Of a DNA stretch of 64,000 nucleotides, positions 1 to 15,300 are shown piece after piece. Under the pieces are notes generated by a model. The model ran no database searches. It was not told the origin of the DNA and saw nothing but the letters and a program-made list of their open reading frames with translations. The position numbers were made by a program, and so were the translations under genes. The number at the start of each line of letters is the position of its first letter. Within the stretch, counting starts at the first letter, position 1. The DNA is from Ciona intestinalis (taxonomy: Eukaryota; Chordata; Ascidiacea; Phlebobranchia; Cionidae): positions 1 to 64,000 of the forward strand of contig NW_004190389.1 in the NCBI RefSeq assembly GCF_000224145.3. The letters are read 5' to 3'.

Positions 1-77
1 TTAGCAGCGTCGAGCCTTGGACCCATTACCTCTAGGCTACAGGCAGGCGCGCTAACCAACTGTGTTACGGCCAACAC
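1..77 (-). repeat. SINE, tRNA-like head only
   Basis: On the minus strand: TAACACAGTTGGTTAGCGC (A-box-like) then GGGTCCAAGGCTCGACG (B-box-like). Truncated by the window edge. Confidence 0.7.
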
Positions 78-549
78 CGTATTGTCTATTGAAGAACCTG
101 CCGATTCCAGCGTCGAAGGTTTATGTCGCCGTAGACAACGCCAAAAAATGAATTTCGCTGTGCTAAGGAGGCACCATGAAATAGGCATGTGCTCAGACCC
201 ACCGTCAATTAAAATCTTCACCGGCCCGTAAAAGTAAAGTTTGGAGATAAAACCTTCCTGGGTCATAGTTTAGAGCTCACAGTATATACGTGATGCTTTA
301 AAGTATAAGCAAAGCTCAGCAAATGTTGCCGACGAGATCAATTTCAATTTGGTTTATTATTTATATAAAGAGACAGTTCAAGCGGCAGGATAAATTTGTA
401 TTTATTGTTCACAAAACGAACAAATGATTTTTAAACCGTACGGTATTGTTTCATGTTATTTACGCCTGTTTCTAATGATAAATTCACTTATCAAGTCACA
501 TACACCCACAAAAAATCAGCGGCGAGCCTTAAACCAATTACCCCTGGGT

Positions 550-2751
550 GACCAAGGTGATCCTAGAATACAGATATTATAGCGGCCATTTTCGATACCT
601 TCTACTGGTGCTACTAACCTAAAATTTGGACACTGTATACTAACCAGACCCCAGCGGTATCGAATCTAAAATAAAAAAATTAAAATTTCAAAAAATATTA
701 ATTATGAATATTATTATTCGTCATAAAAACATATTTATAAAATTTTCGCACGAACCAGCTTCGAATATGTTATAGCGCTACGTCATAGCTACAAAATGAA
801 AGGGGGCTTGGGTGTAAAATATTAATAAGTATGATCATAACTTGAATCATATAAATATCAAATTTTTAATTTTTTTTGCGAAAATATAGTTTACGCATAC
901 ATCTATGTTGGTCACTAACATACCATTCCCATTAAAAAAATAATTAATTTTAATTTTTTTTTATTTATGAATATTAATTTTCGTCATAAAAACATATTTA
1001 TAGAATTTTCGCACGAACTAGCTTGGAATATGTTATAGCGCTACGTAATACCTAAAATATGAAATTTTAATTTCTTCAAAAAAATGCGGGCTTGGGTTCA
1101 GAATACAAACAAGTATGGTCATAACACAAATCATATAAATATCAAATTTTCGATTTTTTTTTGCGAAAATATAACTTACGCACATATCTATGTAGGTCAC
1201 TAACATATCATTTCTGTCAAAAAATAATTAGTTTTAATTTTTTTGAAATTATGAACACTAATATTCGTCATAAAAACATATTTATAGAATTTTCGCACGA
1301 ACCAGCTTTGAATATGTTATAGCGCTACGTAATACCCAAAAAAATGAAATATTAATTCCTTCAAAAAAATGCGGGCTTGGGTTTAGAATACAAACAAGTA
1401 TGGTCATATCTTTAATCCCTTGTTCATATATTTTATTTGCACGAACGCAAAAATTATACACGTTATCAAAAATAATATAATAAACAGTAAATGCGTACAT
1501 TTAAATGTGATGTTTTGAATTTAAATAGAGACTTTGACTGCCGCATCATTTACTTTATCCTATCCGTGCGTAAGTATACCTAAGAAACATCGAGAATTTA
1601 ATTTATTTGTTTCAATTAATACAAAAAGTTTTTTGTTCTTAAAGCCTCTAAGATTAGGGCCTTTAATTGATATGCTCGAATTGTATGAGACAATATTGAA
1701 TTGACTAAAGGAAGGCTGGTAAGCTAGTTTGTTTTAGAAGTAGAGGCTCAAGGTCGTTATCGCTTTTCATGATAATTTTTGCGCCTCTGTTATTAAAAAA
1801 CTCTATTAATGCCAAAGATGAACACATTTGCCGAATTAAATAACAGGATGCAAAAATATTCATAAATAAAAAAATAAAATTAATTATTTTTTTAATGGGA
1901 ATGGTATGTTAGTGACCAACATAGATGTATGCGTAAGTTATATTTTCGCAAAAAAAATTAAAAATTTGATATTTATATGATTCAAGTTATGATCATACTT
2001 TTTAATATTTCACACCCAAGCTCCCATTTTTTGAAGAAAAAATCGTTTCATATTGTAGCTATTAAGTAGCGCTATAACATATTCAAAGCTGGTTCGTGCG
2101 AAAATTCTATAAATATGTTTTTATGACGAATATTAATATTCATAATTAATATTTTTTGAAATTTTAATTTTTTTATTTTAGATTCGATACCGCTGGGGTC
2201 TAGTTAGTACAGTGTCCAAATTTTAGGTTGGTGGCACCAGAGTCGTAAAAACACCGAGTAGTCCAACTGCCGTCTTTGTGTGTTCAAAATAGAGCAAAAG
2301 CGGTGACTTTTGCAATGAATTTAAACGAACTTGTTGAGTTTTATTTGCGATTTCCTTTTGTGGAAAGGCGTAAAACAGCTTCTATTTACATTACCAAACA
2401 TTTTTTTGAAAAAGCATATAAATTTACCCCCATTAAATGACTAAAATGTCAAAAATCAACCGCTTCTAATTCCATTTTTTGACTTTTTTTGATATAGAAA
2501 ACAAATAACACTTGTTTTTTACACTTTCCAACCTTTAAATTTGTTTTTAGTCTCAAGTTTTTCTCTAATTTACCGAAAAACATGCATTTTCCCTATACCT
2601 ACTGTGTTATTTTGGACCCAAATTGCCGTTCAATTTGTCTTTTACGAAACAATGGGTTGGACTACTCGGTATTTCTATGGCTCTGGGTGGCACCAGTAGA
2701 AGGTATCGAAAATGGCCGCTATAATATCTGTATTCTAGGATCACCTTGGTC
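550..2751. mobile_element. 2.2-kb foldback element with long inverted arms
   Basis: The ends GACCAAGGTGATCCTAG (550) and CTAGGATCACCTTGGTC (to 2751) are perfect inverses, the inverted match continues to about 612 and 2691, and the flanks are CCTGGGT and CCCGGGT. Behind this come long arms (about 613-970 inverted at 1855-2235) built from ~290-base units in direct repeat at about 700, 960 and 1255. Each unit contains TTTTCGCACGAACCAGCTT and TATGTTATAGCGCTACGT. No transposase is visible, so it is non-autonomous. A smaller element (2229-2693) is nested in the right arm. Confidence 0.8.
2229..2693. mobile_element. Nested MITE, ~465 bp
   Basis: The ends GTGGCACCAGAGTCGTAAAA and, inverted, GTGCCACCCAGAGCCATAGA match over about 37 bases through ACCGAGTAGTCCAAC. 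It interrupts the right arm of the surrounding foldback. Confidence 0.65.
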
Positions 2752-3333
2752 CCCGGGTGGCAAGCAGGCGAGATAACTACTTTGAAACAGCGCAAAATTA
2801 TTTTATTACTTGCTCTTTGCTTTGTTAGATCGGAAGATGCATTTTTTAACTTATGAATACAGATCATTATAAGCTAAAATAAAATCCTCCACCACCCAAA
2901 TAAAATACTCAGCCACAAAGTAACTGGTAAGCTGCCAAGAGGTGTATTGAGTGTGGAAATTAAATGAGGTAAGGTGCCAACAGATTGTGCTTTTTAACTC
3001 ATGCATGGGAAGCTTCTAAAACGAAAGTCACTCCTGGATACAAACACTCACTACTTTGTTTATAAAGCAGCATATGATGTTCCACATCCTAAAATTTCAA
3101 GCACACCTTATTCAAGGTTCATAAAATGATATGACAAGTTTAATTTGAAAGACAAACTCGAGTACAAATATTTTTTTGATATGACATGTGTGCTTTACAA
3201 CCACCCAAAAAATGTCTGCATTTAATTCGACCATACAATTTCAGTTCGCCAATGTGATAGTATAAGTATATTTATGCAAGGCATTCTCTCTTACTCAGTT
3301 TAAGATAACAAAGCAGTTTGTTTCATCACAACA

Positions 3334-6300
3334 TTATGCCATATAGTGGTACTGCGTTGTGTTATCCTTGTCTCTCTCCATATAATCCCGTTCAATTAAA
3401 CTTTCGATTCTTTTTTTAATGTCTGTTGCCTTTGACAAAAATTAGGATTAAACCACAGTTGTATATAAATACAAAACACAGGTTTTATATTGCTAAATTT
3501 TAAACAGTTTAAATTTTGAAGGAAACTGCTGACATGATGTATAAACAGAAAGCAATGTATGGCTATTTAGAGTGAATTAATCCTAAAATGAGCATAGCCT
3601 ACCAACAAACTTTGTATGTACATAGAGCTGCTTAAATGTGATGTAAAGGTACCACTAAAGTTTTAAAAAAATTAAAAGATTTAAAATAAAATCCAAAACT
3701 AAACCGATAAATTTAAAAAAATATGCCATGCAACAATGCATGTGATTACCAATAATAAGTGACACACAAGTCAGTTTCTTAAGCACAATAAAAAACAACT
3801 TAAGAGTTACCATATATGCTACTTTGTGGGTGATCATTTTTTGTTTTTTTTTCATGTATGGCTCATAATTTGGACAACCTATTAATGACCACTAAGTAGT
3901 TACTATGTATGTTACTTTGTGGGGGATTTTTTATTGTGGCTGATAATTTGTACCACCCATTACTAGTGACCATTAGGTTGGAGCAATTGTCGTTAATTGT
4001 CTTGCCCAAGAACCTATGTGCCCACAATGGTAGCAGCAATGAGCCTTGAACTCATTACCCATGGTTCAAGGCACTCATTACCCATGGTTCAAGGCAGGCA
4101 CGCTAACCACTTTCTCACGGCGTCAATACATATTAAGTCGAGTTTTCTTTAGAACTTTAAAAACTAGAAACAGTCAACCTTTTTTTTAGGGAAATCCCAT
4201 GCATTTTCGCATAGCTGTTGTTTACTTTAGCGGTTTGATTTATCGTAATTTAAAAAAAACGGTTTTGCTTTTTCAAACTCTGGTGGTACCTTTACATCAC
4301 ATTTAAACATAAATATATATTCTCTTTCTATATACAAAGTTTAATATTTTGTTGAAATGCTTCTTTTACTCAAAGTTGTAAGGAAAGTATGAAAGATCTG
4401 GCCAGTCCTTACTTTTAGTGGGAATTTCAGTTGGTCATATAGTTCTGTAAGTAGGAGTTGATGGGATAATGTTTTGCGAGTTTTCATTGTTCGGACAATG
4501 GCAGCATCAATTTGGTACTGCCGATCTTGAAACACACGCTCAGTAGTGTCTGTATTTTCTTCAACCTGCAGTTACATCAGCAAAATATAATATTTAGCGC
4601 AGACATTAAACAGAAAATTTATTTATAAGAAAACTTACCGACTCTTTTAGCTGTATTTGATTTATTTTAATTCGGATCAGCTTGTGTTTAAACTCAGTGT
4701 TTAGATTAAAGTTATCACCATCATTCACATCTTTGCCTTTTGGAGACTTTAAATAAAAATATATGGGAGCGTGAAATATGTTATAGTAGACATGTCATGA
4801 AAAAATTGTTATCTGTCTGTTTAAATCAATTCAAAACTATAAAAAACAGTCCTGTTTAAATGGTGTGTGGATTAGTGATAAAATGCTTAACTGTACTTCT
4901 TTAAACCCAATAAATACAAGCCATGTTTCACTTTTTTGTTTTTGACTGACTGAAACATATTGCTCTGTAGCGACACAGGTGTTGGAATTGTGGGCAAAAC
5001 TTATAAAAAATATTCAATTGCAAAGTTGTGCTTTGACAAAATTAATTATGTAACTTATACCCACAGAAAGTCCTATGTTGAGATATGATTTTCCCTAAAA
5101 TCTTGCTAATCTGAATAAATCCATTTATTTCGTTTATAAATTACAATGTTACTGGAATAACAACTTATAACGACAAAAGGAAGTTGTATATTAAACAAGA
5201 TTTTTGTAAAAAAATCTTGCATAACTTACAAAATCCACTTAAAGGTTTTTAAAATATATATTTCAAACAGATAGCTAAGAAGAAAACCCCAAAGGAGCAT
5301 GAAGTCATGAAAATAGGATAAAACTTCTCTTTCCTTGAAAGAATTACCATATTCTTATAAACATACATTATATTTCAAAATAAGTTTAATAAATACTTTT
5401 AAATGCTATAATGCCCCTTTTAATTTTTTTTCTGTGTCGTAAGGTCCTTAAGGACCTGGGATTTAGGCCTTTTGTAAACCACCAATAAAATAAAATTATT
5501 ACCTTTGTTAAAATTCTTGCTTTACCACACGCAAGTGATTGTAATGTTCTTCTTAATTCAGAATCTTCAATCTGTGTGTCAGATTTAATTTGTAAGAAAG
5601 AAAAGCATGTTGCTTCATTGTACAGAAGAAGAACCAACGCCTGGAACTGTGAAACTTGTAATTCCTTGTTACCCTGAAAAAAACAGATATACTCGTAGAT
5701 TGTAAGTTCAATTGTATGCAAAACTAAATAACATTAATAATTCTGACAATAAACAATATTACATTTTTGAATTTGCTTTTAAGAACACAATGGCCGAGCG
5801 ATGCCCTGAAAGACAACTTCCTCCCAGAGTGCTTGCTTAAGTAAAAATCTTTGAAGCTATCTTGAAGTTTGACCTACAATAAATGTTGTTACAAACTACA
5901 AAAAAACATTACTTTATTTCAAACCAAAAACAGAATGTTCCTATGATAATGAGTAGATGCATATCATTACTGTTACGTTGTGGGTATGAGAGCTTTGAGC
6001 CCACATACGCTTATTTACTTTTATGCTGTGTGTGCTTTTAGGTTTGCATTATTTCAGTCTTTGTTGTGTGTGATGTTTAATTTGTCGATTTTATTGTCTA
6101 TTTTTATTGGTTTTCCTTATCACTGTTTCACTTTTGCTCACTGTTGTCACGCTTGGTTTCTTTGATTTTTCACACGTTTAAGTCTCGGCGTTTCTGTGCC
6201 GTTGGGCTGATTGAAGTGATTTGAGCGTTTTCTATTTCTTGTTTCTATTCGCTTGTTGGGTTAGTTCTCGTTGTACCATGTTGTTGAAAGGTTGTGTAAT

Positions 6301-9300
6301 TGTATTAAGAGATTGTGCGAAGTGTCATTTGACTCGTTTTTACAAAATACGATTGTTCTTAGTAGTTACATTGTACCTGTGTACGCTAACTTGTTTATCG
6401 GTCATTGCCACATTTTTTTAGAACATCTGTTTTATATATTTTTATATTTTTTTTATATTTGCTTTTATTAAAACGATATACGATTTTATACAGTTGTTTT
6501 AGAGCAGACTACGACAGGCAGGCCCCGTGATTGGCTGTTAAGGCAACGTCCCAGACCATACATCTCAAACACGTAGCAAAAACTATTTAATTTTAAATTT
6601 TACTTACAAGATATGAGGGAAGTTGTACTTCCATGGGTGGATAGGTTGGCCAGTATCCCATTGTTAATATGTTCACACTCATATCAATGTTAGGAACTTT
6701 ACCTTCCTTCTTTGTAGTGACGTGCTAAAAACATAAAGTAGTCAAAATAATAAAATCATGAACAACATTTACGTTTAATTTGTAGATATGTGCCAAGCAA
6801 TAACAGAGCTTAATAGCTGCGGACCAAACTTCACCTTTTTGAAGCTCAGCGTCAGGGTAATAGAAGGCTAAGCGTCAAGTCCACATTAGATAGCTATAAT
6901 ATTCCAGCAAGACCAAAAAACGTTAGAAATACAGCAACTAAATAACAATAAGACATACCAACTGAATTTACCTTTTGAAAAGTAAGGAATTAAGGTTTAA
7001 AGTACTTTTGAACAGTTAATTTATGAGCAGAGCTATTTTAGATTTACAGGTAACAGTATAATGTACCTGTCTATACTGTGCCATTAGCTCCTTTGAATGC
7101 GAGATGTCATTAAACATCCCTTCAAGTTTTCCAGTAAACATTCCACCACATTCTTGCTTCAATTTTGACAACATAGACTTTTCTGCATCAACAGATGCAC
7201 TCTTTCCAACCAAAAGTCGCTTTGCTAAATCTTTCTTATAGAAAGCTTCAAACACATCTTTTCCTGCAGTTCCAAAAATCATATCCTTAAATAAATAATA
7301 ATATAAAACCAAAAATAAATACAATACTAAACAGGGATGGGCTGCATTCCATACTTTAACGAACCTGAATATCTAAAGTCAAATATCCAATTCAATCCGA
7401 AAAATTAATGCCAGCATTTAAACTAATTCACCCTGTTCAATCTAAATCAACCAATTGAGAACATTCAACCGGTGTAAATCAGGCGCCGTTTCCATTTCCA
7501 ATAATCTATCATAGCATACTCTGCAAGCTTAATCAAATAATACCGGCCGATTGCCTATCACCAAAAACTAAACTCGCATTTTGCACCATTATATGATCCA
7601 GAATAACAAAGTTGGCGAAGTAAAACATCGTACTGACAATTAGATGTCACATGATGTATAAGGTCTAATTTAATTGAAATTAAATTTTATGATATCGTAA
7701 GGCATGTAATGTGTAAATGGTGACAATTAGTTAATTTTAAAAGGCGAAGGTGCACGATAATTTGTTAGGTTTAAGTCAAGGGGTCATGTGTCGATGATAA
7801 AAATCTAATAAAGATTGCACAGGTCAATGAGTTGATTGAATCACAGTGTTGCAAGATGTAGAAATCAGGTCAAACTAGTTTACACAAAAAATTATTGTAA
7901 TTCAAGATATTTGTTACTTTCCAGAGACCAAATTCTTAACAAAACTCATTTGCAGTGGGTTTTGTTCCAAACTCTAATGTGAAATTTGTGTAATTGTTGA
8001 TTGTTAAATCAAGACCTTTCCATAACCGAAATTGACGTTTTACCGTTTGGTGTGAACTTAAAAAGTTGCTCGCGTACCACCTGTGAGACCTTTGCGTACC
8101 ACAGTTTGGGAACCACTGCTTTTAATCATACTGGTCATCAGGATAAGGTTCACAGACCATAACTATTAAATTTTAAATGAGTAATTACTTTATTATAATT
8201 TTAATAGAAATAAATTTATAATGTAGAACACTTTCGATGTTTTGGTTAAAAGTTACCATGTATAAATCTGAACAACATCATGATCTGATCCAATGTGCGG
8301 TCAAGTTCCACTTCAGTCGCTTCTTTATTACCAGATTTCATTCTTTGATCCACATATTTAGCTATAGAAAAAAGGGGTAAAAATAAAAAAATTGTGCCAT
8401 TAAATAATTTATAAGATCATGCATGGCCTCCTTAACACACAGTCTATGATTACACCAGAAAAACAAAAAATAGAAATGTGAACTGGTCAAAAAAGAGACT
8501 TAATGACGCCAACAATCCCTATTATATTCAAGCTTCTTGAATGGAATTATATCGGCTGCAATTTTAATAATTTCGGTCAAAAACAAAATTTCATTCATGA
8601 AACAATAAAATATAATATGCATTGTTTGTGTCAATGGGCCTCTTATTTTTTGAGCAGTTTAGGTGTATTCCTGGGCCCTGTATTGAGTAGGCTATGGATC
8701 ACATCAAATAACATCCAAATTCCACACCAATTAGTTCAGCTGGTTTATTCTGTCTTTTATTGATTGAAGATTCAAATGCTTCCCTTAAAGCCTCTACAAA
8801 CTTTAAATCTTTCGAAAAACATTTTGTCACAATGTTTGAAAGTTTTTCTTTCAAATCAAGAAGATCTTGTACCATGGTGTGGTCATTGCTGACATCCAAC
8901 ACAATAAGTGAGGCAACATTCTAATTAGAAAAAACAAAACAAACTGTTTATTTGTTACAAGCGTAGACGTTACTTTAAAGTTATATTAGTTGCATTGCTA
9001 AATTAGGTCTAGCTACTATAGTAGCAAAATCCAATAAGTAAGACCCGGCCGTTTAAGGATTAACCATAACATCGTGTTTAATAATCCATGGTGTATACTT
9101 CAACTTCTTCATTTGTGTAATTGTTTTAACAGCAAAATACCAAAATACCTTTTTGAAGTTATCCTTACAACACTCATTTATAGCTGGGGTAGTAAGTATA
9201 GTGTGCTAACCTTGTTTAATATACTGGGCAGGTAACCTTGCTATAAATTTGACACCATACTGAAAAAACTTTAAAAACTTGACCTATCCAGAACAAAAAG

Positions 9301-12300
9301 TTGTATCATTTGTTTGAGGCCCAATTACCTTGACATGTTTATTAAAGTGAGTACATAATGATTGTATCCCATCCTTCACTGCTGAGAACAGTTTATACAA
9401 TCTCATTAAATCATCAATGCGATTTTCCACTATGAGGTGACTTAACCCTTTGCTTAAGAGTGCTTCTGTATGCTTGGATATTAGTTGCTCTTCAACACAC
9501 AGTGTCAGGGGTTTCCTGAAATTAAATTTTGAAAAGTAAGCAACTTAAACCACTGACATATTGAAAAGTAATATCTAAAAGAGCTAATTATTTATATTTT
9601 GGCTGACATCTACAGTTTACATAGTATTTTTTTTTTGCTTTAAAGCTTTACAATGTTGAATGATCCATGCAAGCAAGGCACAGATCTCTCTCCTCAGATA
9701 TTCTTCTCTCTGTGTGAATCAGATACTCGTGTACTTCCATTGAAGATCGTTTTGCGGACCCTTCAATTGAATAACTCTCTTCTGTTTCATGAAGAAAACG
9801 CTTCTCAAACATTGTGTGATAAATCTAAATGAAACTTGTATTGGGTTAGGCCTTCTATAAAATAATACATGATTGGACAATGCTCTGAATGCTAGGTATC
9901 CAAGTTAACATAAACTCACATGGAGATCATTAAGCATAGATAGAAGATTGCGGAGTAAACATCGATCAATTGTGTCTCCAGACCTTTCTCGCTTTATTAA
10001 ATTAAGCAATCCAAAAAAACAACGCTCTCGAACATGTTCTCGACTTAACACATTTTCACGAAAAAGATCAAGGCCAAGATCCCTGGAATATTGGTCATTA
10101 CGAAGAATATTCTTTACCCTTATAGTCAACCACTAACTTACCATAATGAAGGAAGCATGGAATTTTGAAGAACATATGTTCGATCAAGCACCAGGAATAT
10201 GCAACGGATCATAATCTATAATCAGTGGTGTGTAATATTTGATATTCTAATGATAATAAATTACTCACGTAAAACTAAAATCAATACATGATTAAAGATT
10301 TAAACATAATAAGTTAAATACCTATTTCAACTATTAGTTCTTATCAGCTGTCATTGCATGCAAATTGAGCTCCTTTTTAACTGAACACTGAACTTCATTA
10401 AAGTGTACTATGAACAAATTTTTTTGTTTAGATTTGGTTTGTCAAATCGCCAGTTAAGTCTATGGAATATTTTAAATAAAACAATCAATGAATAATGACC
10501 GTTTGCTGGCAGTGATCTTGCCACTGTTGTTCAAGTTTTCGAAGAAAGCTTTCACCTGAGACACCATCATCAAATATATGAACCTGCTTCCTGATGTGAG
10601 ACTCGCATACATCCTTCAACTTTTAAAAGAAATCTTTAAAAATTTATCAAAAGAAGTTTAACTGTATAAAAAATGCATTCCTTGGCAAAAGAGTATACTT
10701 GAAATAATATTGTTTCAGTTACTCACAAAAGAGACACTGGGGTAAAAGGGATTTTATGACAGGGGGTATACCCCATACCAACCAGTGCTGCCATTAAGCC
10801 GTTTGCTCAGGACACTGAGTTCAATTTACATTGTTATATTTTTTTTTCGCGGAATAATCATGTCCAATCCTACAAGGCCCGAAATGCCTGTCGCGACAGT
10901 TGACGTAGTGAGGCTAAAATTTTACCTGCAGGTGTTGTCAAAGTGTGGGTCAGCAACGAATTTTTTTATCTGTAGGGGCAATTCCGGCGTATGTCAGTGT
11001 AATACTATTCCATTTAGAGGACAAATAATATCTCTTTATAATTTAAGGTTTGTTATTACATTTTATTAAAATGATTTCTCGTTATCTCTTACGACTTACG
11101 TAAAACTAGTATAATACGACTTGGAGCTTGACCTTGAATCTGAAGAGCCTTAGTTCAGTCGCAAGCCGTAACTTTGTTTTTTTTTATCGCGTCTTAGAAA
11201 AAAAACAAACCATTTCTATAGTTTAATTTTTTCTGGTTCGCAGGTTTTAAGTTTAATTCGAATTGCTTTTTGAAAGCATGAAGGCCTTGCGTAGCTACTA
11301 AAAAGTATTTATTTCATAAAATTGAATATATTTCTTTAGGAAGATTTTAGGAATAATTTACTTTTACAATTGGAAAATCCAGGGGTTGTATACATGTCTT
11401 GTATAAATTCTATTATTTCTCAACGCTCGGAGGATTAACCATTTAACTGCTTAAAGCAACTCCAGTCTATGTGGGACCACATGTCACTTCAACGGCGATT
11501 CTGCGGTCATTTCTCCATTATCCTTACCAAATTCGATCTCATTTGATGGAGGAAGCAATTTCCTTTTGATTTAAGCAATACAGAATATATCAACGATTAA
11601 CAAAGTTTGAGTATTGGTTTATAGAAGTTTTTGAACATTTTTAACAAATTTAGCCATTTTTCTTCAATTTTGTGCCCAGTTTTGGCTGTAATCTTCTGTT
11701 CGCTCCAATTCGAAGTTGCCGTAGGGGATTCCCCTTGCATACAAGTGTTGTTTAGGCTTCGCAAAGCATTTTTAGCTTTGAAAACTCATTGTAGTGGTGC
11801 TAGCATAGAATTTTCGTACTAAGTTGCTCAAATGGACACTGGGACAAATAGGCTTGCATTTTCTTTGATTTTAGTTGTTGAATTAGCTGGTATTCCTCTA
11901 ATTAGTATGATTTATATATAAACAAAGCAAATCTGTTTGAAAATTCAAAATTTATAACCATCTGCCTGACCGCTTTTCATGATAACTTGTGCTAAAGTTG
12001 ATGGGTAAAATATATATACATATATTTGGTTTTGAACGAGATTTGATGTTGGATTCAACATGAACAGAACCTATAGGATATTCAAGCTGGGAAACTTTAC
12101 TTCCTTTCAATGAAAATCAAGCGAAACACCCTAATGACATTTCGAACTGTGTTTGATGTTTTAAAGCTGTTTTCACTGTTATGTTATTAAATTTGTGTTT
12201 TCTAGAGCCTCATTGATAAATACAACAGACCAAAATTTACTTTATTCACGGAAAACAAAAATTTTGTCCACAGCACCATCATCAGGAGGTTCAAAAGTAC

Positions 12301-15300
12301 GACACCGATGGCTCTTTATGAGATTTTTGCCTGTATGAACATGCTAGAAGTACATGTTATACATCAAAAGAAAGATATTTTCATACTGATCAAGTTTGCT
12401 ACGCATTTTTTTTATATATTTATGTGCATTTCTAAAATATTCCATATTGAAAAATTCATTATGACATCATCGTTATTTTGATGACGCTAAAAAAAAATTA
12501 AAAATATGAAGTTGAAGACAATTTTATACTACAAACTTTCTACAGCATGTTTTGCTCTAACTACTATATTTTGGTTACAAAATCCAATTAGGTGAGACCT
12601 GGTCAAAAGTTAAAAAATTTGAAAAAAATAGGGGCCAGTTAAAGGGTTAATGGGGGCAGTGTACCTTTTTATTGTTTATACATTTTATTTAAGGTACCCT
12701 TAGGTAACCTAAGGTTTTATTAGGGTATGCTTTGATTACCCTGCATACCCACGTTCCCGCCTATGTGATGGACACTATGTATACTTTTCTCATGGCTTGC
12801 AAACTGTAATTTTATTTTAATGCAATGAAGTATGGAAATGATCCATGTTTTTATCGCTTTGTAGCCTACAAATTATCGGTCTTTTGCTTCATGATGAAAA
12901 TTAAAAACAGCATGAGGTAATTTTGCATATAAAAAAATTACAAAAGAAAAAAGTTGCACTGTCGTAACTAGAGGAGTAAGTGAGTTTTAGGATTTCTTGA
13001 TGAAAAAAGCACAAATGCTGTTAACCAAAGCCCTGAACGCTTGTTTTCTAGTATGGGAACATGGAATTTTGTAATGCAACAGGGTAATCATCATTAAGTT
13101 TTTACATCATTGTCACGAAGCGGCATTTAATCATGGACAAACAAACTGTATTGCCGTTTTGCGAACCTGTTTTTCGTTGCACTGTATTTTCGTTTAGTGT
13201 TAATTTTTTATACTATATAGCCTATTGCCTATTTTACCTTCAATGTTTAAAATTAAAATCTTTTTTCACATTGCAATTTTTCACGTTGTCATTCGTTTAC
13301 GACCTATTCAATACGCGAAATACTGATTATTCTGGCAATAATAGCAACTGTCACCCGGTTACGACAATTTGTATGTGACGTATGATATTAGAATGATTTT
13401 TTCGTAATAATTTGGATGTTAAAAAATGTGCTCAGCGACACCTGGCAATGAATCTGAGCACTGAATTACAAACTAATAAAAAGGGACCAAAAAAGTGAAT
13501 ATGAATAAAAAACTTTTTTGATACCTGACCATAGAGATTTTTTGCTATCTTATGAGAACATAGATTTTCAACTGCTTTGTATAATTCTTCAAGGCTGTAT
13601 CGTATAAATGAGGATCTGAAATGATTTTATTTGTCAATTCAGAATTCATACAACATTGGCTAGTTTTTTAAAAAAACAAAAATATTTATACAAAATAATA
13701 GATAATGGTTAAAAAGTTTGAGCAGGTCTTTCTTAATTGGTATTTCGCAGCAAAATGAATGAATGCATAAATGGATGTAACTGACTTTATCCTCGCTTGG
13801 CCGGAAACTTGTGTTCATACACCTCGTACTAGTTTACGAGTTACCAAGTATGTTATAAAAACTGACTAAAGGTCATCCAAGGTCACACAAAATAACAAGA
13901 CCTCTTGATCCAATGCATGTAATATTAGTCTTTATTAGAATAATACTCTGGCACACAAACTCAGCTTATATAGGAACACAAATTCAAGCATAACATTGAA
14001 CATAGAGATTGAGAAAAAAATAAAATAATTGTTTGGACAATAGTGATACTTTAAGGAGTTAACATACAGGTCATGATAATTATAAAAATCTTGTTGAAGT
14101 AAATAATAAATATCTTATAAAATAAAATATTAACATGGTATTTTGTGGGTGAATATTTTCGAGAGGGGATTTTTTTCATTTTCTTTAATGTATGGCTAAT
14201 AACTTGGACCACCCACTAGCGACCAATGGGTTAGAATGATTGCCGTTAAGTGTCTTGCCTGGTGGCGCAGCCAGGACAAAAACAAGAGGGTTTTCAAGCG
14301 CGAAAATTGTTTTATTGAGAAATCTCGGACACTAATTTAGAGCGATATAATGTTTCTTTATTCTGAGCGGGAGAAATTTAGAACACTAATTCAGAGGGAT
14401 ATGTTTCTTTGTTCCTAGCGGGAGAAATCACAGACACTAATTCAGAGCGATATAATGTTTTCTTTATTCTGAACCAGAAAAATCTCGTAAATCCGGATGG
14501 TGACCAGTTAATTTTATTGCAAAAATAGATTTAAGCGTGTCTGTTACTCAAGCTACCAAATCTTGGTATAAAGCGTAATTCTGACTATAGTGCCTCAGTG
14601 ATAGAAAGGGTTGTTTAAGCTGTGATTTATTGTTTTATGTTTGTCGCATTTTCGTAATAATTACATGTGTTCGTAATTATCAGATAACGAAGTCGATCGA
14701 ATAACAAACATTGCCGTGTTGCACTTTGAACCTTTCGTCATTCAATTGTTACTTTACATGGATTATTACAACATAAATATTAATTATGACATTTTATAAT
14801 GTACCAATCGTGAGGAATGTGCCGATTGCCTAACCAACCACGAGATCGAAACGTCACATATTTAAACTCTGCGCCAGCTTAGGAAATAAAGGAAGATGCA
14901 ACACTTAGTAAGCGAAGCAATCGTTGTGAATCTGTTTTTTTTGAAAAATGACGAAACGCAACGTCAGTGTACAGCCAGTGTTTTATGAACTATACAATTT
15001 ATTTAAATGTTTAAACTTCTGAATTTTGAAATATTGTTACATAACATAACAAGTGTACATAAATTTCCAGTTTTATGGATAAAATTAATATCTTGTAACT
15101 GGGATTTCCGAAACTCTGGTTCTCGTGCAGTGCAAACGAACAACGTTTTTTGGCACCTGTTCTAGCTCGACCCGGACGATATTTACTTTGTGACGAGCCG
15201 TTTCAACATTTTTAGCTAATCGTTGTGTTTTTGATGATACGCCACTGGATGCACCGCCGGATGTAAGAAAGTTGACTTCATATTATACGATTTTTTTAAA

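Larger units (their letters stand above)
513..2795 (-). repeat. SINE head fragment split by foldback element
   Basis: Left part 513-549 (GGCGAGCCTTAAACCAATTA) and right part 2752-2795 (GGCAAGCAGGCGAGATAACT, then CTTTG) together make one SINE head. The intervening 550-2751 is a transposable element. Confidence 0.6.

Noticed and set aside
1282..1500. Minus-strand 72-residue frame
   Set aside because: It lies in and beside the tandem-unit arm of a foldback element, has no domain similarity, and is AT-rich low-complexity sequence.
5980..6471. Three plus-strand frames with hydrophobic, membrane-like translations
   Set aside because: Their hydrophobicity follows from a T-rich tract in a CUL4 intron; no splice context or homology.
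9948..10136. Plus-strand 62-residue Arg-rich frame
   Set aside because: It is the antisense shadow of CUL4 exons 9920-10082 and neighbouring sequence.
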